DNA of 64,000 nt from Galeruca laticollis. Taxonomy: Eukaryota; Arthropoda; Insecta; Coleoptera; Chrysomelidae. Shown here one piece after another: positions 44,400 to 55,600 of this stretch. Every line of letters starts with the position of its first letter. Position 1 is the first letter of the stretch. Made by a program: the position numbers and the translations under genes. The DNA is taken from positions 311,759,484 through 311,823,483 of the forward strand of contig OY998175.1 of the NCBI GenBank assembly GCA_963921935.1, read 5' to 3'. A model generated the notes under the pieces. The model saw only the letters and a list, made by a program, of their open reading frames with translations, made no database searches and was not told the DNA's origin.

Positions 44400-45915
44400 T
44401 GAATAAATCTCTATTGGAGAATAAATACTCGCCCAACCTCACTTGCTCTGCCCCACACAATTACATTGCAGCCGATTGCTGAATATATTAGTGCGTAATA
44501 CAAATTTAGTAAATAATCTTGATATAAATATGATTTTAAACTATTAAATGCAAAATATAATCTGCTCAACCTTTTACATACATAGTCAACGTGATTTTTA
44601 AAATTGAAGTGTTGAACGTGCAATTATTAAAATCAAAAACAAGAGCATTGCCTTCCTTGAGTGGTGATGTAAATTGAACAAAAACAGTTTTGCCCTCATT
44701 TATAATAACATGATTTCTTTGACACCAAGAGGTGAACTCTTTCATCATTTTCCTTATTTTTTTGAGTAACTCATTTAAACTGTCGGTCGCAATTATAATT
44801 GAGGTATTATCTGCATATATAAAAATACGTCCGTGGGAGATGTATAAGGGTAGGTCGTTTATGTAAAGAAGAAACAAAAGTGGTTCCAGGACACTACCTT
44901 GGGGGGTACCAATGGAGGTGCTAAATTCATCCCAGATCTGCACCCTGAGTGTTCTACCGGACATGTAGGAATTAATCCACGATGCCCATGGCTTCTATTT
45001 TCAGGGATAAGTAGTGGGGATTGACAGTGTCAAACGCACGAGTTAGATCAAAAAATATAACCACCAAGTATTTGTTTTGGTCAATGTTTTCATGAATATA
45101 TTGTACCAGTTCAGTTGATGCAGTTTCTATTGAATAATTTTCTCGAAAACCATGCTGTGATGGGGTTATAATTCTATTTTGATCTAGGTAACAAATTAGC
45201 TGATTGCACACCGATTTCTCAATTATTTTAGAGAACGAGCTAAGCAAAGAAATCATTCTATAGTTTTCGACACATTGGGAGTCATCTTTTTTGAATACCG
45301 GTACGATTTTGCTCCTTTTGAGTTTAGTAGGGAATTTCCCTTGCACCACAGATAGATTTATCATATGGGCTAGTTGACTACGCATTCTCTCAATACCAGA
45401 CAGGGTATTCCGTCAAGTCCTGTCGAATATTTTTTATTAAGATTTAAAATTATATTTTTTACGTCATGTTCATTGACTGGCACAAAGTACATAGAATATG
45501 GATTATGTATCTTAGATGTCGTACAAATACAGTCGGCAAAGTTACATTCACTAATCGTATCACGAACAGACGTTGCAAAATAACCAGCAAAACGAATGGC
45601 AATTTCATTTTTATTTGTAATACTTGTTCCGGAATCAGATAGTACTATTTCTGATTCTTTTTTATGTCTACCCATTTTTGTGTTTACCGGGCTCCAAAGA
45701 GACTTTGCTTTATTGCTAGAGTTGTCAATAATTTTTGAATAGTGAAGTTTTTTTCGTTAGATATTTTTATGTTAAGTGATTTTTTGTAATTTTCTGTCAG
45801 GGCTGGATCATTGACTCTGTGCCTTAACCAGTTCAGATTTTTGAGTTGTTCAAGTTCTGAGAGAAGTTGTGGTGAAAATTGAACTTTTTTTGTTTTTTGA
45901 ACTTGCTTAAATATG
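44400..45915 (-). mobile_element. CR1-type LINE immediately upstream of a Tlk kinase exon
   Basis: Coding remains run from about 45850 (NLNWLRHRVNDPALTENYKK) down to 44411. The upstream edge near 45915 leaves under 90 bp to the Tlk acceptor at 46002. It is antisense to Tlk and lacks a recognisable 3' tail, so it may be truncated at 44400 against the I-type LINE. Confidence 0.8.
44411..45675 (-). pseudogene. CR1-type reverse transcriptase with altered YADD
   Basis: Linker NKKYSTGLDGIPCLVLREC (45675-45370). RT: RSKIVPVFKKDDSQCVENYR, SPSQHGFRENYSIETA-type block, VVIFFDLTRAFDTVNPHYLS (45385-44972), then TPQGSVLEPLLFLLYINDLP and FIYADNTSIIIATDS (44964-44566). The second catalytic Asp of YADD reads Asn, which would abolish polymerase activity. 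The 44623-44411 frame carries SRLYFAFNSLKSYL and IYSAIGCNVIVWG. At least three frame breaks. Confidence 0.85.
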
Positions 45916-46002
45916 TGACATTTTGCCTTTTTTCAATGGACTCTTCAACTGTCTTAAATTTAATTCTTTATTTTTTATATTATTTTCTGTTTTTTTTTCT
46001 AG

Positions 46003-46146
46003 GTATCTACTGTTAATGTTATTGGGTAAAGGGGGGTTCAGCGAGGTGCACAAGGCGTTTGATCTCAAAGAACAACGGTACGTCGCCTGCAAGGTGCATC
46101 AGCTCAATAAGGACTGGAAGGAAGATAAGAAAGCCAACTATATAAA
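46003..46146 (+). CDS. Tlk: Tlk exon: kinase N-lobe with glycine loop
   Basis: Acceptor TTTTTTTTCTAG ends at 46002 and donor AAA|GTGAGT follows 46146. It encodes YLLMLLGKGGFSEVHKAFDL, the ATP-binding glycine-rich loop, and QRYVACKVHQLNKDW with the catalytic Lys of the VAxK motif (Lys after Cys). It ends in the first two bases of a Lys codon. The polypyrimidine tract is strong despite the LINE just upstream. Confidence 0.96.
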
Positions 46147-46459
46147 GTGAGTTGTAACATTTATTTCTATTATTAAATTATTTTTTTCAAGTATGTCCAA
46201 TTGTTTTAAAATGCCTTTATTCACAATAATTTATGGTTTATAATTTACAATTGTATTCAAGAGTAACAACTGGCAGGTGTTCTGGCAATCCTGGTACAAT
46301 CGTGTATATATGTAGGTTTATGGCACCTTGTATTTATGCATTATCCATTTGTTTTCACTCGATAACTTACTTTGTCCTGTATTCATAAATATGATTCCAA
46401 TTTTTTTCAAGTATGTCCTAATTTTATTGTTACTTTAACTTGTTATTTTTTATTTTTAG
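46147..46459. other. Tlk intron, no feature
   Basis: A 313-bp intron with GTGAGT and TTTTTAG borders. TTTTTTTCAAGTATGTCC(T)AAT occurs twice (46182 and 46408). Confidence 0.7.
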
Positions 46460-46607
46460 ACACGCGTTACGGGAGTACAATATACATAAGGCGTTAGATC
46501 ATCCACGAGTAGTTAAATTGTATGACGTGTTTGAAATAGATGCAAATTCATTTTGTACCGTACTAGAATACTGTGATGGGCACGATCTTGATTTTTATCT
46601 AAAGCAG
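46460..46607 (+). CDS. Tlk: Tlk exon: kinase helix C and hinge
   Basis: Acceptor TATTTTTAG and donor CAG|GTGAGT. It encodes HALREYNIHKALDHPRVVKL (helix C with its conserved Glu) and FCTVLEYCDGHDLDFYLKQ (gatekeeper and hinge). It ends in phase 0. Confidence 0.96.
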
Positions 46608-46691
46608 GTGAGTAAAAGTCCCACAAAAAAGTACACTACACCCAAATATCTCTTATTAAATAATAAATACACTATTTAATTTAATTTGTAG

Positions 46692-46942
46692 CATAAAATG
46701 ATACCTGAGAGAGAGGCGAGATCGATAATAATGCAGGTCGTCTCCGCCTTGAAGTACCTGAACGAGATTAAACCTCCTGTGATCCATTACGATCTGAAAC
46801 CGGGTAATATCCTGCTGACTGAAGGTAACGTCTGCGGCGAAATCAAGATAACAGATTTCGGCTTGAGTAAAGTGATGGACGAAGAAAACTATAACCCCGA
46901 TCACGGTATGGATTTGACGTCCCAAGGCGCCGGCACATACTG
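46692..46942 (+). CDS. Tlk: Tlk exon: catalytic and activation loops
   Basis: The preceding intron is only 84 bp. The acceptor is TTTGTAG and the donor ACTG|GTAACA. It encodes HKMIPEREARSIIMQVVSAL, PPVIHYDLKPGNILL (HYD in place of HRD, normal for TLKs), ITDFGLSKVMDEENYN (DFG) and GMDLTSQGAGTYW of the activation loop. It ends with TG of the Trp codon. Confidence 0.97.
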
Positions 46943-47165
46943 GTAACACACTCTTTATTTATTATGATTTATGACTTTGTTGTAATTTTTCATGTCTTAT
47001 GTTGTGTTCTAGTCATCTTCTAAGCAATTTTTTTACAGAATTTCTTAAAATAAAATATTTATAAGGCTTTAAATCCATTTGAAGTTCTAATCTCAAAAAA
47101 TATATCTTATTCCTATGGTAAACATATTCATCAAAGTTTCAAAGTAAATGTCCTATGTTCAGACC

Positions 47166-47785
47166 CATGTAGACCAGGATCGATAATTTTTGAGCCCAAA
47201 AAAATAATAGTAAGATCAAACCCATTGGGAAAGGAAAATAATATAACAAAATGAAAGAAAAAATAATTTACGGGCGATCTGAGGTGGGGAAATTGAAGGG
47301 GGTGAGTTTTTAAGAATAAAAAACGGTTTATCCCAATTTCCGGTAAAACTACAAGTCGTATGAAAAAAAGTTAAATAACCAAGTTTTTTTATCTTTTACC
47401 AATAAATTTATTTTTTCACGAAATTCAGCGAAAACTCACCTATTTATGTACCAAATACGCAGAAATTATTTTTAGTTTCAATATTTATTTTTTCATCTTA
47501 TTTTGACTTAATATCGGAAAAGCACCCTAATTTTCGATCGAAAATTCTCACGTCAAAATATTTCTGCTTTTTTAAAAAAGTCGGTGGGCTTTGTGTTCGT
47601 TGAAGGTATAATTTTTTTTATATAACTATGGTAAATGTTCTCAGAAAATGCAAATAAACGAAAAAAATTCGATTCCGAATTTTTTTTTTAATCATTACGT
47701 ATAATTTTGAGCTGTTTATTAAAATTTACACTTTAATAACCCGAAAATCATAAGATTCCATGTTACATTGATAACACAAAAATTA
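47166..47785 (-). mobile_element. Second, one-ended copy of the long-TIR element
   Basis: Starts TAGACCAGGATCGATAATTT and follows the terminal repeat of the 10204-12650 element through GGGCGATCTGAGGT, GGTGAGTTTTTAAGA and GGTAAATGTTCTCAGAAAATG. It continues past the repeat into CATGTTACATTGATAAC, which in the full copy lies just inside the right arm (11918-11938). It is therefore a right-end fragment without the gene. Confidence 0.8.
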
Positions 47786-47869
47786 CAAATCCATAAACAT
47801 AAAGATTACAAAAAACAAGCGAAAATAGTTGTTCTAAATATTAAAAATATAATTTAAAGGGGATTTCAT

Positions 47870-48955
47870 CTAAAATAAACGGTTTTAAAGATTAAAACTA
47901 ACTTTTCCGCATCTGTGGCCCCGTACAATATTATATGATAAAATTGTTACTTGTATACACTTCGGGGGATGTATGAATGAATGAATTTTCTTCAAAAATA
48001 ACCAAAAATTTAGTTTATACGGATTTATAGGACCCGCTGTACTCACTCTAGTCAATTGAAAATCAATAGGGTACATCTGTGAGACACCTTGAACAATACT
48101 TATTCATAAAGTTGATCAATCGTATACTCTCTGAAGGCTGTATCGTGCTAACAAACTGAAAATTCTCCAAAAATGACAAAAATTTGGTACTTCAAGCACC
48201 ATAGCACCCGTTGTACTGGCTTTAATGAGCTGAATATCAATAGGGTTCATCATGGAGACGCTCTGAATAATATCCAATCATAAAGTTGGTCATTTGTGTA
48301 CACTCCGGAGGCTGTATCGTGCTAACAAGCTGAAATTTCTTTAAAATTACAAAATGTGGTACTTCATTTACCATAGAACCCGTTGTACTGACTCTGGTGA
48401 GCTGAAAATCAATAGGGTTCATCAGTGAGATGTCCTGAATAATATTCAATGATAAAATTGGTGACTTGTTGAGCTCCGGATGCTGTATCGTGCTAACAAA
48501 CTGAAATTTCTCAAAAAATTACAAAACGTCGTACTTCAAGTACCATAGCACCCGTTGTACTGACTCTGGTGAGCTCAAAATCAATAGGGTTCATCAGTAA
48601 GATGTCCTGAATAATGTTCAATCATAAAATTGGTGACTTGTTGAACTCCGGATGCTGTATCGTGCTAACAAACTGAAATTTTTCAAAAAATGACAAAATG
48701 TACTTCAAGTACCATATCACCCGTTGTACTGACTCTGGTAATCTGAAAATCAATAGGGTTCATCTGTGACATGTCCTTGACAATACTCAATCATAAAATT
48801 GCTGACTTATTGCAATCCGGAGGCAGCATCGTGCTAACAAGACATGTAAGGAAAAGTGGCCGACGACAACGACGACGACGACATATACACAGGATTTTTT
48901 TTCTAAAAACCGTTTTTTCGTGTTGTTGATGGAAAACGTAAAAATAACTCAAAAA
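47870..48955 (+). mobile_element. 173-bp-period repeat family, copy 3
   Basis: Starts AAAATAAACGGTTTTAAAG and ends CGACGACGACGACATATACA, then ACCGTTTTTTCGTGTTGTTG and AAATAACTCAAAAAAAATTC. About five units (GAAAATCAATAGGGTTCATC at 48056, 48229, 48402, 48574, 48744) make it the longest copy with both ends. The distal end abuts the truncated Copia element. Frames within it are fortuitous. Confidence 0.82.
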
Positions 48956-48959
48956 AAAT

Positions 48960-49589
48960 TCAAAATTGAAGTTCGGACAGATTAGGCTGCTTTCCTGTCC
49001 AATTTTCCAATGGAGTTTTTCCAGTAATGCTTGATTCGGTTGGACTGCGATTTAGTAGATAAGTGGCTACATAAACAGCTTCACCCCAAAATTTTTTTGT
49101 TAATCCTGAGTCGAATATTAATGCTCGCGCGTTTTCTAGAAGAGTTCGGTTTAGGCGTTCAGTTTTGCCATTCATCTGCGGAGAATGAGGTACTGTATAA
49201 TCCAATACGATCCCCTTCATGTTACACTACTGTTTTAGTTTTAAATTTGTGAACTCGCCTCCGTTGTCACATCTTATCTTGTATACTCTTCCATTTTTAT
49301 GAGCCTCCATTTCTTCTATACATTGTTTAAGATAATCTGTAGCTTCATATTTGTGTTTTAATAAATATACAACTGAATAATGAGTAAAATCATCCAAAAT
49401 AGTTAAAATATAATTCTTTTCATCCCATGTTGTAGGTTCAATTGGACCACAGATATCAATATGTAATATTTCTAGTGGATGAGTAGCTCTTGACCTTGTT
49501 GTAGAGAAAGGATTTTGGACTTGTTTTGCCTTTATGCAAACCTCACATTCTTTCTCAAGATTATTAAAATCATTCTTGTTTACTTCCAT
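48960..49589 (-). pseudogene. Copia integrase fragment
   Basis: CEVCIKAKQVQNPF belongs to the HHCC region. Then PLEILHIDICGPIEPTTWDE (first catalytic Asp), NYILTILDDFTHYSVVYLL and YKIRCDNGGEFTNLKLKQ (second Asp) reach 49227. After a shift, DYTVPHSPQMNGKTERLNRT carries the catalytic Glu, followed by LTKKFWGEAVYVATYLLNRS to 48960. All three catalytic residues are present but in two frames. Confidence 0.88.
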
Positions 49590-49980
49590 TTCGTTAGAAA
49601 TATCTAAGAGTTTTTTTTTTTTAAATTCTGTAATAATAAGTGTCCCAATTTTCTATGTCATTCACTAGTTTTTAATTTTATTTGTTTCTCAGCAATCAAG
49701 CTTTCATTATCTTTACAAAAATTTATTTCATACAGCCCATTGCTTTGTTTTTCTCCATTTAATACTTCCATCCCATTTTTTAAAATAACAACTTTATCTT
49801 TGGTAAATTTTACATCACCCCCTTTGTCTGTTATAGCACTTACTGATCAAATATTTTTACTTAGATCGGGTACATATAACACATTATTTAGAATGCAAAA
49901 CTTATTAGTAATTTGTCCAACATCTTCTGCTTGCATCGTTTCATTTTTCTTTGCTACATAGATTTCGCTTTTCTTATTTT

Positions 49981-50718
49981 TCACAAATTCAAAAAGATCC
50001 TTATTTTTACGGTATCAAATTTTGATTCACAATTTTTATTTTCATCTATTAGAAAGCTTACTTTACTACCATCCTTTTTTGACTTTTGATAAGTTTTTCG
50101 GAAAAAACAGTTTTCTTCTGTATGGTTATTCTTTTTACATATTGTACAACATTGTTTTGGTCTGCAATCTTTCATAAAATGTCCAATTTTTCCACAATTA
50201 TAACACTTACGTCCTGATGCTTGGTTAACAAATTTTCCTTTTTTAATGTGTTTTGCTTCAGCTTTAAATGTTACACTTTCGTCTATTTTTATTGTTTTCT
50301 TCTGAAACTAATCTGGATATTAAATTGGTCAATGATCTTTTAATGGGGCTGATTCCCAGGCTGTGACAAAATGTTTGTATTCTTCAGGTAGAGTAGAAAG
50401 AATTTTAGATATTATCATATCATCACTAACACATTGGTTTAATGTTTTAAGTCGAAAGGCTAAATTTTCAATTTTGCTTATGTTCAGTGACATGTTTATT
50501 TGTTTATCAAATTTAAAATTGAAAAATTCTTGTAACAGATTATATTTTTGCTGCTCAGAATCCTCATGGAAAATGTTACACAGTTTGTTATACATTTGAC
50601 ATGAATTTTCACAGTTTATTATATGCATTAAATGCTTTTTATCTATAGTTGTCATTATCACTTTTTGTGCTTTAGCATCCTTTTTATTCCATTCTGATTT
50701 CTCTTCGGGTTTTGTCAA
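49981..50718 (-). pseudogene. Copia Gag with CCHC zinc knuckle
   Basis: The Gag core (50718-50329) has EWNKKDAKAQKVIMTTIDKK, YNLLQEFFNFKFDKQ and ILSTLPEEYKHFVTAWESAP, the UBN2-like pattern of Copia Gag. After a break near 50320, a CCHC knuckle C-Y-N-C-G-K-I-G-H-F-M-K-D-C is read around 50205-50160, and CCTICKKNNHTEENCFFRK gives a second knuckle-like motif. A protease was not identified with confidence in 49590-49980. Confidence 0.82.
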
Positions 50719-50997
50719 ACTTCCAATCTCCGTTTACAATTTCATAGAGTCCGTTGGCTTTAAACAGTATTAGTATCTGAAATTTCCATACCTCGAAAGT
50801 TTCATTATCGCATAGTTTTTCAATCAAAGCACTTTCATCAGATTGAGCCATTTTTATTTTATATTATGCCGCTAAAGTTCTCACTTAACTTCAAAGTTTT
50901 CACCGGGAACAGCGGATTTTACAATCACGATTTTTATTTCTCACAAAGTTTTTAATTCACTAAGTTTTTACACAGCTGGTGGGCACGTGAACTGACC

Positions 50998-51010
50998 TGG
51001 GCTCATAACC
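50998..51010 (-). promoter_or_regulatory. Copia primer-binding site, tRNA-iMet anticodon-arm type
   Basis: The - strand reads GGTTATGAGCCCA directly after the LTR end. This is complementary to the anticodon arm of initiator tRNA-Met (TGGGCTCATAACC on the + strand), the internal half-tRNA primer used by copia-like elements. Confidence 0.75.
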
Positions 51011-51183
51011 TGTTAGGTTTTTAGTTTTAAAAGTAATTATCCCGGTTGAAATATACAATTTATTTAAGAAAAATTATCAGCTAACATTACATGACATAAA
51101 CCTTTTTAAACTGACAGTCCTCTTTTTTTAGTTACTAATTAACAATAACCTACTTGTTACGATATTTAAAATTATTTCTAACA
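51011..51183 (-). repeat. Copia 5' LTR, 173 bp
   Basis: Bounded by TGTTAG...CTAACA inverted ends and directly adjacent to the primer site. It is the only LTR in the window. Confidence 0.75.
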
Positions 51184-51791
51184 GGTGGGTGGTCATACCG
51201 AACTGATTAATGGCTGACTGTAGCGGCTAATAACTTCGCTGCGGCAAATAGCCTAGTCTGACTGATTAAACTACTTTTGATACATGCAGGACTTTTTAAA
51301 ATCAACATTTCCAAAGCTGCTTTCTTTTTGAGGGTTTGATGTACCAGAGCTTCTTATTCTAGTTCAATTATTGGCTGAAAAATGACATCTGCCAAAATCT
51401 ACTAATAGTAAGTCTAGAATAAGAAGCCCTGGGACTTGAAACTCTCAAAAGAAAGCGACTAAGGACATCTACTATATTCATTTTAACGTCTTCTAACAGC
51501 TGTCATTTTAAAAAATCTTGGCATTGTCATTTTCTACCATCGAGTAATTGCAAGGTTTTATAATCAGTGGTTGTAAGTGTCATTTACATTTCTTATTATT
51601 TTCGTTGGATAGTGTTTCATGGTTTTATTATTGTATTGATTATTAGACAAATTCTGTAAATTAAATATTCATTAAACTACAATTACTCTTTAGAAGTGTA
51701 CCTATAGCTTCCCTACTTGTTTATTATTCTTGTTTAATTTCTAATAAATTTTCTTATAACTTCTAACATTTCTTAAATGATTCTGTTTCAG
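51184..51791. other. Tlk intron end with a hairpin element
   Basis: Positions 51315-51361 (GCTGCTTTCTTTTTGAGGGT ... CTTCTTATTCTAG) and 51413-51460 (CTAGAATAAGAAGCCCTGG ... AAGAAAGCGAC) are imperfect inverted arms around a 50-bp loop, a small MITE-like element. The acceptor GTTTCAG for the last exon ends at 51791. Confidence 0.6.
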
Positions 51792-52224
51792 GTATCTTCC
51801 ACCGGAATGTTTTGTAGTAGGTAAGAATCCTCCGAAGATATCTTCGAAGGTCGACGTATGGAGTGTAGGCGTGATATTCTACCAGTGTCTGTATGGTAAG
51901 AAACCTTTCGGACACAATCAGTCGCAAGCGACCATTTTAGAAGAGAATACGATATTGAAAGCGACCGAGGTGCAGTTTGCTAACAAACCGGCGGTTACGA
52001 ATGAAGCGAAAAGTTTCATTCGTAGCTGTCTGGCTTACAGAAAGGAGGATCGCATCGATGTCCTTTCGCTGGCGAGACACGAATACCTCCAACCGCCTAT
52101 GCCTAAACATTCGAGATTAACATCGAATCAACAGCAACAGCAGCAGCAACAACAGCAGCAACAACAATCGGCATCCTTTTCGGCGGGTATTTTCGGAGCA
52201 ATGAACGCCTCGTCATCGTCTTAG
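51792..52224 (+). CDS. Tlk: Tlk terminal exon: kinase C-lobe and polyglutamine tail
   Basis: The first base completes Trp. Then YLPPECFVVGKNPPKISSKV (APE region), DVWSVGVIFYQCLYGKKPFG, ILKATEVQFANKPAV and FIRSCLAYRKEDRIDVLSLA close the kinase domain. After MPKHSRLTSN comes a run of 13 Gln encoded by mixed CAG/CAA, then a Ser/Ala/Gly-rich end and TAG at 52222-52224. The Gln run is not shared with the vertebrate family members I know. Confidence 0.97.
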
Positions 52225-52640
52225 TAGTCCGGATCCCGGGGACGAAAAAATCAAACCTCGAACAAAAGGAAAAAATTACAAATAGGCGTTTCATGATTTT
52301 TAAATAATAACGTTAAATGGAATATAAGTTTTATTGGGAATTTGTTGCCAAAAAGGTAAATATAGTGTTTGATTATATGATAACAAAAACGTATTTTCTT
52401 AATTTACTTTTATTTTATTTGACAAAAAAAAACTGTGAGATAATGGCGAGAAATTAATTTTTATAACGAATATTTATATTATTTTGTTGATACCGTTTAT
52501 AAACAAATTATTAGAAATTATAACGTTATTCGAGTTAACTGGTGTTGCAAAAGAGTGCATGAACTAGGAACACTTTTATTAAATTGATTTAATTCAAATA
52601 TATTTAAATTACTTTAAATAATTAATTTTTTATATTTTTC
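52225..52640 (+). other. Presumed Tlk 3' UTR
   Basis: AT-rich sequence after the stop. No AATAAA was seen; ATTAAA at 52578-52583 is a possible weak polyadenylation signal before the tandem array begins. Confidence 0.4.
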
Positions 52641-52649
52641 CGATTAATA

Positions 52650-55600
52650 ATCTTTTAGTTTCTGAGACACTTTGAAGTGTCAGGATTAAAATCTTGTCCC
52701 CATTTTTATTTCTGCAAATTATAAATATTGAACATGTTTTTAGCGGCTATTTTCAATTCTATGGGGTCACAATATGGGAAACGATTAATTTGATAGATAC
52801 TTTTATCTATTATTTCTTGTTTTTAATCTGCCATCTACAAATATCAAAGGTTGGCTAACGTAGTCCAGCAAACTGTTACTACAATGTTGTTTAATAATGT
52901 CAGGACTAAAATTCTGTTCCTAATTTTCGTTTTTTCAAATTATTACCATGGAATGTGTTTTTAGCAGCTATTTTCAATTCTATGGTGTCTGACATACTTT
53001 TGTTTATTACTTCTTCTTCTTCATAATCTGCCGACTTTGAATATCGAAGGTTATCCAATATAGTCCTGAAAACTGCTGTTCTAAAGACGTTTATTGATGT
53101 CAGGACTAAAATCTTCTTCCTAATCTTCGTATTTTTAAATTATAACCATTGGACGTGTTTTTAGCAGCTATTTGTAATTCCATGATGTCATAATGTGGGA
53201 AACAATTAATCTGACAGATACTTTTGTCTATTATTTCTTGTTTTTAATCTGTCATCTACGAATATCGAATGTTGGTCAAAGTAGTCCTGCAAACTGTTGT
53301 TCCAAAGATGTTTATTGATACCAGGACTAAAATCCTGCTCCTAATCTTCATTTTTTCAAATTATAACCATTGGACATGTTTTTAGTTGCTATTTCTAATT
53401 CTATGGTGTCATAATGTGGGAAACAATTAATTTGACAGATACTTTTGTCTATTATTTTTTCTTCTTAATCTGTCATCTAAGAATATCGAATGTTGGTCAA
53501 AGTAGTCCTGCAAAGATGTTTATTGATACTAGGACTAAAATCCTTCTCGTTATTTCTGTTTCTTCAAATTATTACCATGGAACATGTTTTTAGAAACTAT
53601 TTTCAATTCGATGGTGTCATAATGTAGGAAACAATGAGTCAGTTAAATACTTTTGTCTATGACTTCTTTTTCGTAATCTACTGTCTTTGAATATCGAATG
53701 TAGTCCTGGAAACAGCTATTCTAAAGATGTTTATTGATGTCAGGACCAAAATCCTGCTCCTAATATTCGTTTTTTTTTCAAATTATAACCATTGGACATG
53801 TTTTTAGTTGCTATTTCTAATTCCATGGTGTCTTAATGTGGGAAACAATTCATTTGACAGATACTTTTATGTATTATTTCTTCTTCTTAATCTGCCATCT
53901 ACAAATATCGAAGGTTGGTTAAAGTAGTCCTGCAAACTGTTGCTGCAGGACCAAAATCCTGTTCCTAATCTTCATTTTTTCAAATTATAAACACTGGACA
54001 TGTTTTTAGCAGCTATTTCTAATTCCATGGTGTCATAATGTGGGAAACAATTAATCTGACAGATACTCTTATCTATCATTTCTTCTTCTTAATCTGCCAT
54101 CTCGAAATATCGAAGGTTGGCCAAAGTAGTCCTGTAAACTGTTGCTACAAAGATGTGTATTGATGTCAGAACTAAAATCCCGTTTCTAATATTCGTTTTT
54201 TCAAATTATAACCATTGGACATGTTTGTAGCAGCTATTTTTAATTCTTTGGTGTCATAATATAGGAAACTATTAATCTGACAGATACTTTTATCTATTAC
54301 TTCTTCTTCTTAATTTGCCATCTACGAATATTGAAAATTCTGTTCATAATTTCCGTTTTATCAAATTATAACCATGAAACGTGTTTTTAGCAGCTATTTT
54401 CAATTCTATGTTGTCATAAGGTGGGAAACGATTAATCTGATAGATACTTTTGTCTATTAGTTTTTCTTTATAATCTGCCGTCTTCAAATATCGAAAATTG
54501 TCCATTTCAGTCCTGGAATTGGCTGTTTTAAAGATGTTTATTGATGTCAGGACTAAAATTCTGTTCCTAATCTTCATTTTTTCAAATTAAAACCATTGGA
54601 CATGTTTTTAGCAGCTATTTCTAATTTCATGGTGTCAGAATGTGGGAAACAATTAATCTGAAAGATACTCTTATCTATAATTTCTTCTTCTTAATCTGCC
54701 ATCTCGAAATATCGAAGGTTGGCCAAAGTAGTCCTGCAAACTGTTGCTTCAAAGATTTGTATTGACGTCAGGACTAAAATCCTGTTTCTAATATTCGTTT
54801 TTTCAAATTATAACCATTGGACATGTTTGTAGCAGCTATTTTTAATTCTATGGTGTCATAATATAGGAAACTATTAATCTGACAGATACTTTTATCTATT
54901 ATTTCTTCTTCTTAATCTGCCATCTACGAATATTGAAAATTCTGCTCATAATTTCCGTTTTTTCAAATTATAACCATGGAACGTGTTTTTAGCAGCTATT
55001 TTCAATTCTATGGTGTTATAATGTGGGAAACGACTAATCTGATAGGTAGTTTTGTCTATTACTTCTTCTACTCAGGGGCGTCGATACTTTTTTTTCTTGG
55101 AAGAGGGTGTAAAGGTTTTTTGGTTTAGGCAATAAAAAAAAATCAAATTGTAGAGCCATAAATAACGTATATTAGATTTAGAAACAAAACTAATTTTCTT
55201 TGAACAAACAAATCACAAATCAAACATCCTTTTGCATAATTATTAAATTTAATTAAAAAATATAATTATTTTCCATTTATTTCTTATTATTGGAGGGGGG
55301 AGGTAATTACCCCCAGTATCCCCCCCATATCAACGCCCTTGCTTCTACTTAATCCACTGTCTTCGAATGTCGAAAATTGGCGATCTAATTGGTCAATTTA
55401 ATCCTGGAATCTGCTGATTACGAGATGTTTGTTAATGTCAGGACTAAATTCCTGTTCTTAATCGTCGTTTCTTCAAATTATAACCTTGGAAGAAGTTTTT
55501 AGCAGCTATTTTCAATTCTATGTTGTCATAAGGTGGGAAACGATTAATCTGATAGATACTTTCATCTATTAGTTTTTCTTTATAATCTTCCGTCTTCGAA

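Larger units (their letters stand above)
48958..51183 (-). mobile_element. Copia-type LTR retrotransposon, 3'-truncated
   Basis: Order on the - strand: LTR (51183-51011), primer site, gag, zinc knuckle, integrase; then it stops at 48960 against the repeat element. RT, RNase H and the other LTR are gone. It is antisense to Tlk, in the last intron. Confidence 0.88.
13834..52224 (+). other. Tlk: Tousled-like kinase gene span (Tlk), 5' end missing
   Basis: Eight exons with AG/GT borders join in phase into about 698 residues. Intron lengths are about 1672, 1773, 15661, 11941, 313, 84 and 4849 bp. The large introns are built from tandem arrays and transposons. Tousled-like kinases are nuclear Ser/Thr kinases that phosphorylate the histone chaperone Asf1 and support chromatin assembly in S phase. 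Order in the protein: basic, Ser/Pro-rich N-terminal region, coiled coils, kinase domain, polyglutamine and Ser-rich tail. Vertebrate relatives are near 770 residues, so roughly 70 or more N-terminal residues are unaccounted for. No promoter or start codon could be assigned. Confidence 0.93.

Noticed and set aside
47885..48449. Short frames with PIDFQLTRVSTAG-like repeats
   Set aside because: They are translations of the 173-bp satellite units and recur only because the units recur.
50998..51010. tRNA-Met-like sequence
   Set aside because: Only the anticodon arm is present and it abuts an LTR. It is a primer-binding site, not a tRNA gene.
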